Translations under genes and position numbers: made by a program
The notes under the pieces: model-generated
Told to the model about the DNA's origin: nothing
What the model saw: the letters and a program-made list of their open reading frames with translations, nothing else
Databases searched by the model: none
Shown here: in pieces, positions 13,619-13,764 of the stretch
Position numbering within the stretch: the stretch's first letter is position 1
How the letters are laid out: the number at the start of each line of letters is the position of its first letter
DNA from: Proteobacteria bacterium SG_bin5
Lineage (GTDB): Bacteria > Pseudomonadota > Alphaproteobacteria > Sphingomonadales > Sphingomonadaceae
Direction: 5' to 3'
Length of the DNA stretch: 13,764 nt
Assembly: GCA_002083475.1 (NCBI GenBank)
Contig: LWDI01000005.1
Span: forward strand, 1 to 13,764

Positions 13619-13763
13619 GGCGCGCGACCAGATCGGCGAGCCCGGCGAAGGCGCCCGTCGACGGCGGCGGCGCGGCCGCCTTCACCCGCGCCGCGCGCCC
13701 GCGCCAGCGCCAGCGCGCGCGCCCCTCGTCGGGCGGCGCGGGGCTGAAGCCCAATTGCGCCAT
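13611..13763 (-). CDS. C-terminal end of a probable helicase (partial, runs off window)
   Basis: The last 50 codons of a minus-strand gene end in a TGA overlapping the S4 gene start by 8 bp. The visible sequence (QLGFSPAPPDEG, a basic RARWRWRGRAARVKAA, a Pro-rich linker, then GAFAGLADLVARRG) has no catalytic motif. The helicase label rests on conserved gene order in alphaproteobacteria and on a Phe-Ala-Gly-Leu-Ala-Asp-Leu tail of the kind I recall for the SUV3-like helicases next to S4/fdxA. The Met at 13763 is probably internal. Confidence 0.6.
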   Translation of the reverse strand: MAQLGFSPAPPDEGRARWRWRGRAARVKAAAPPPSTGAFAGLADLVARRG

Positions 13764-13764
13764 C

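Noticed and set aside
1..13764. CRISPR array, tRNA, rRNA, toxin-antitoxin pair or prophage
   Set aside because: No regularly spaced repeats, no tRNA-like cloverleaf recognised by eye, and no phage or toxin-antitoxin families among the frames; the repeats present are REP-like or the structured element.

Overview
The window looks like chromosomal DNA from a GC-rich alphaproteobacterium, most likely a member of the Sphingomonadales. This rests on the strong G/C bias at third codon positions, an alphaproteobacterial gene set (a DUF1489 protein, E. coli-type Dut, MgtE, CarD/CdnL) and a right-hand block ordered helicase, S4 RNA-binding protein, 7Fe ferredoxin, CarD, an order known from alphaproteobacteria. 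Genus assignment is inference. There is no phage, plasmid, IS transposase, CRISPR array, tRNA or rRNA.

Layout from left to right. Positions 1-326 hold the right end of a structured repeat element and a degraded palindromic repeat. Positions 327-2304 (+) carry dut, a small exported-looking protein with a TTG start, a MoeB/ThiF-type E1-like enzyme and a DsrE-like protein; the last three overlap and look translationally coupled. A complete 256-bp copy of the structured element (2334-2589) follows. Next come pdxH, a YiiP-like cation diffusion facilitator and a PhzF-family enzyme (2654-4994, +), each overlapping the next by 4 bp. A less GC-rich patch (about 4995-5456) encodes a putative two-helix membrane protein on the minus strand. 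A periplasmic serine hydrolase (-) and a small anchored cysteine protein (+) diverge with only 25 bp between their starts. A cyclophilin (-) and mgtE (+) also diverge. A DUF1489 gene (9094-9492, +) lies between two REP-like inverted pairs.

Positions 9691-11801 (-) are a run of three paralogous GIN-domain (DUF2807) exported proteins, one of them a lipoprotein. A promoter candidate and a perfect 10-bp-arm palindrome precede the first gene. Then come carD with an intrinsic terminator, an approximately 500-bp spacer with a third REP family, fdxA, an S4-domain gene and the C-terminal end of a helicase gene that runs off the window.

Most genes are housekeeping: dUTP removal, PLP synthesis, divalent metal export, Mg2+ uptake, protein folding, iron-sulfur electron transfer and RNA polymerase regulation. 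The least explained items are the structured element, whose two visible copies differ only at predicted unpaired positions; the three-gene GIN operon with its operator-like palindrome; and the coupled E1-like/DsrE pair. No complete new defence or metabolic system is evident.
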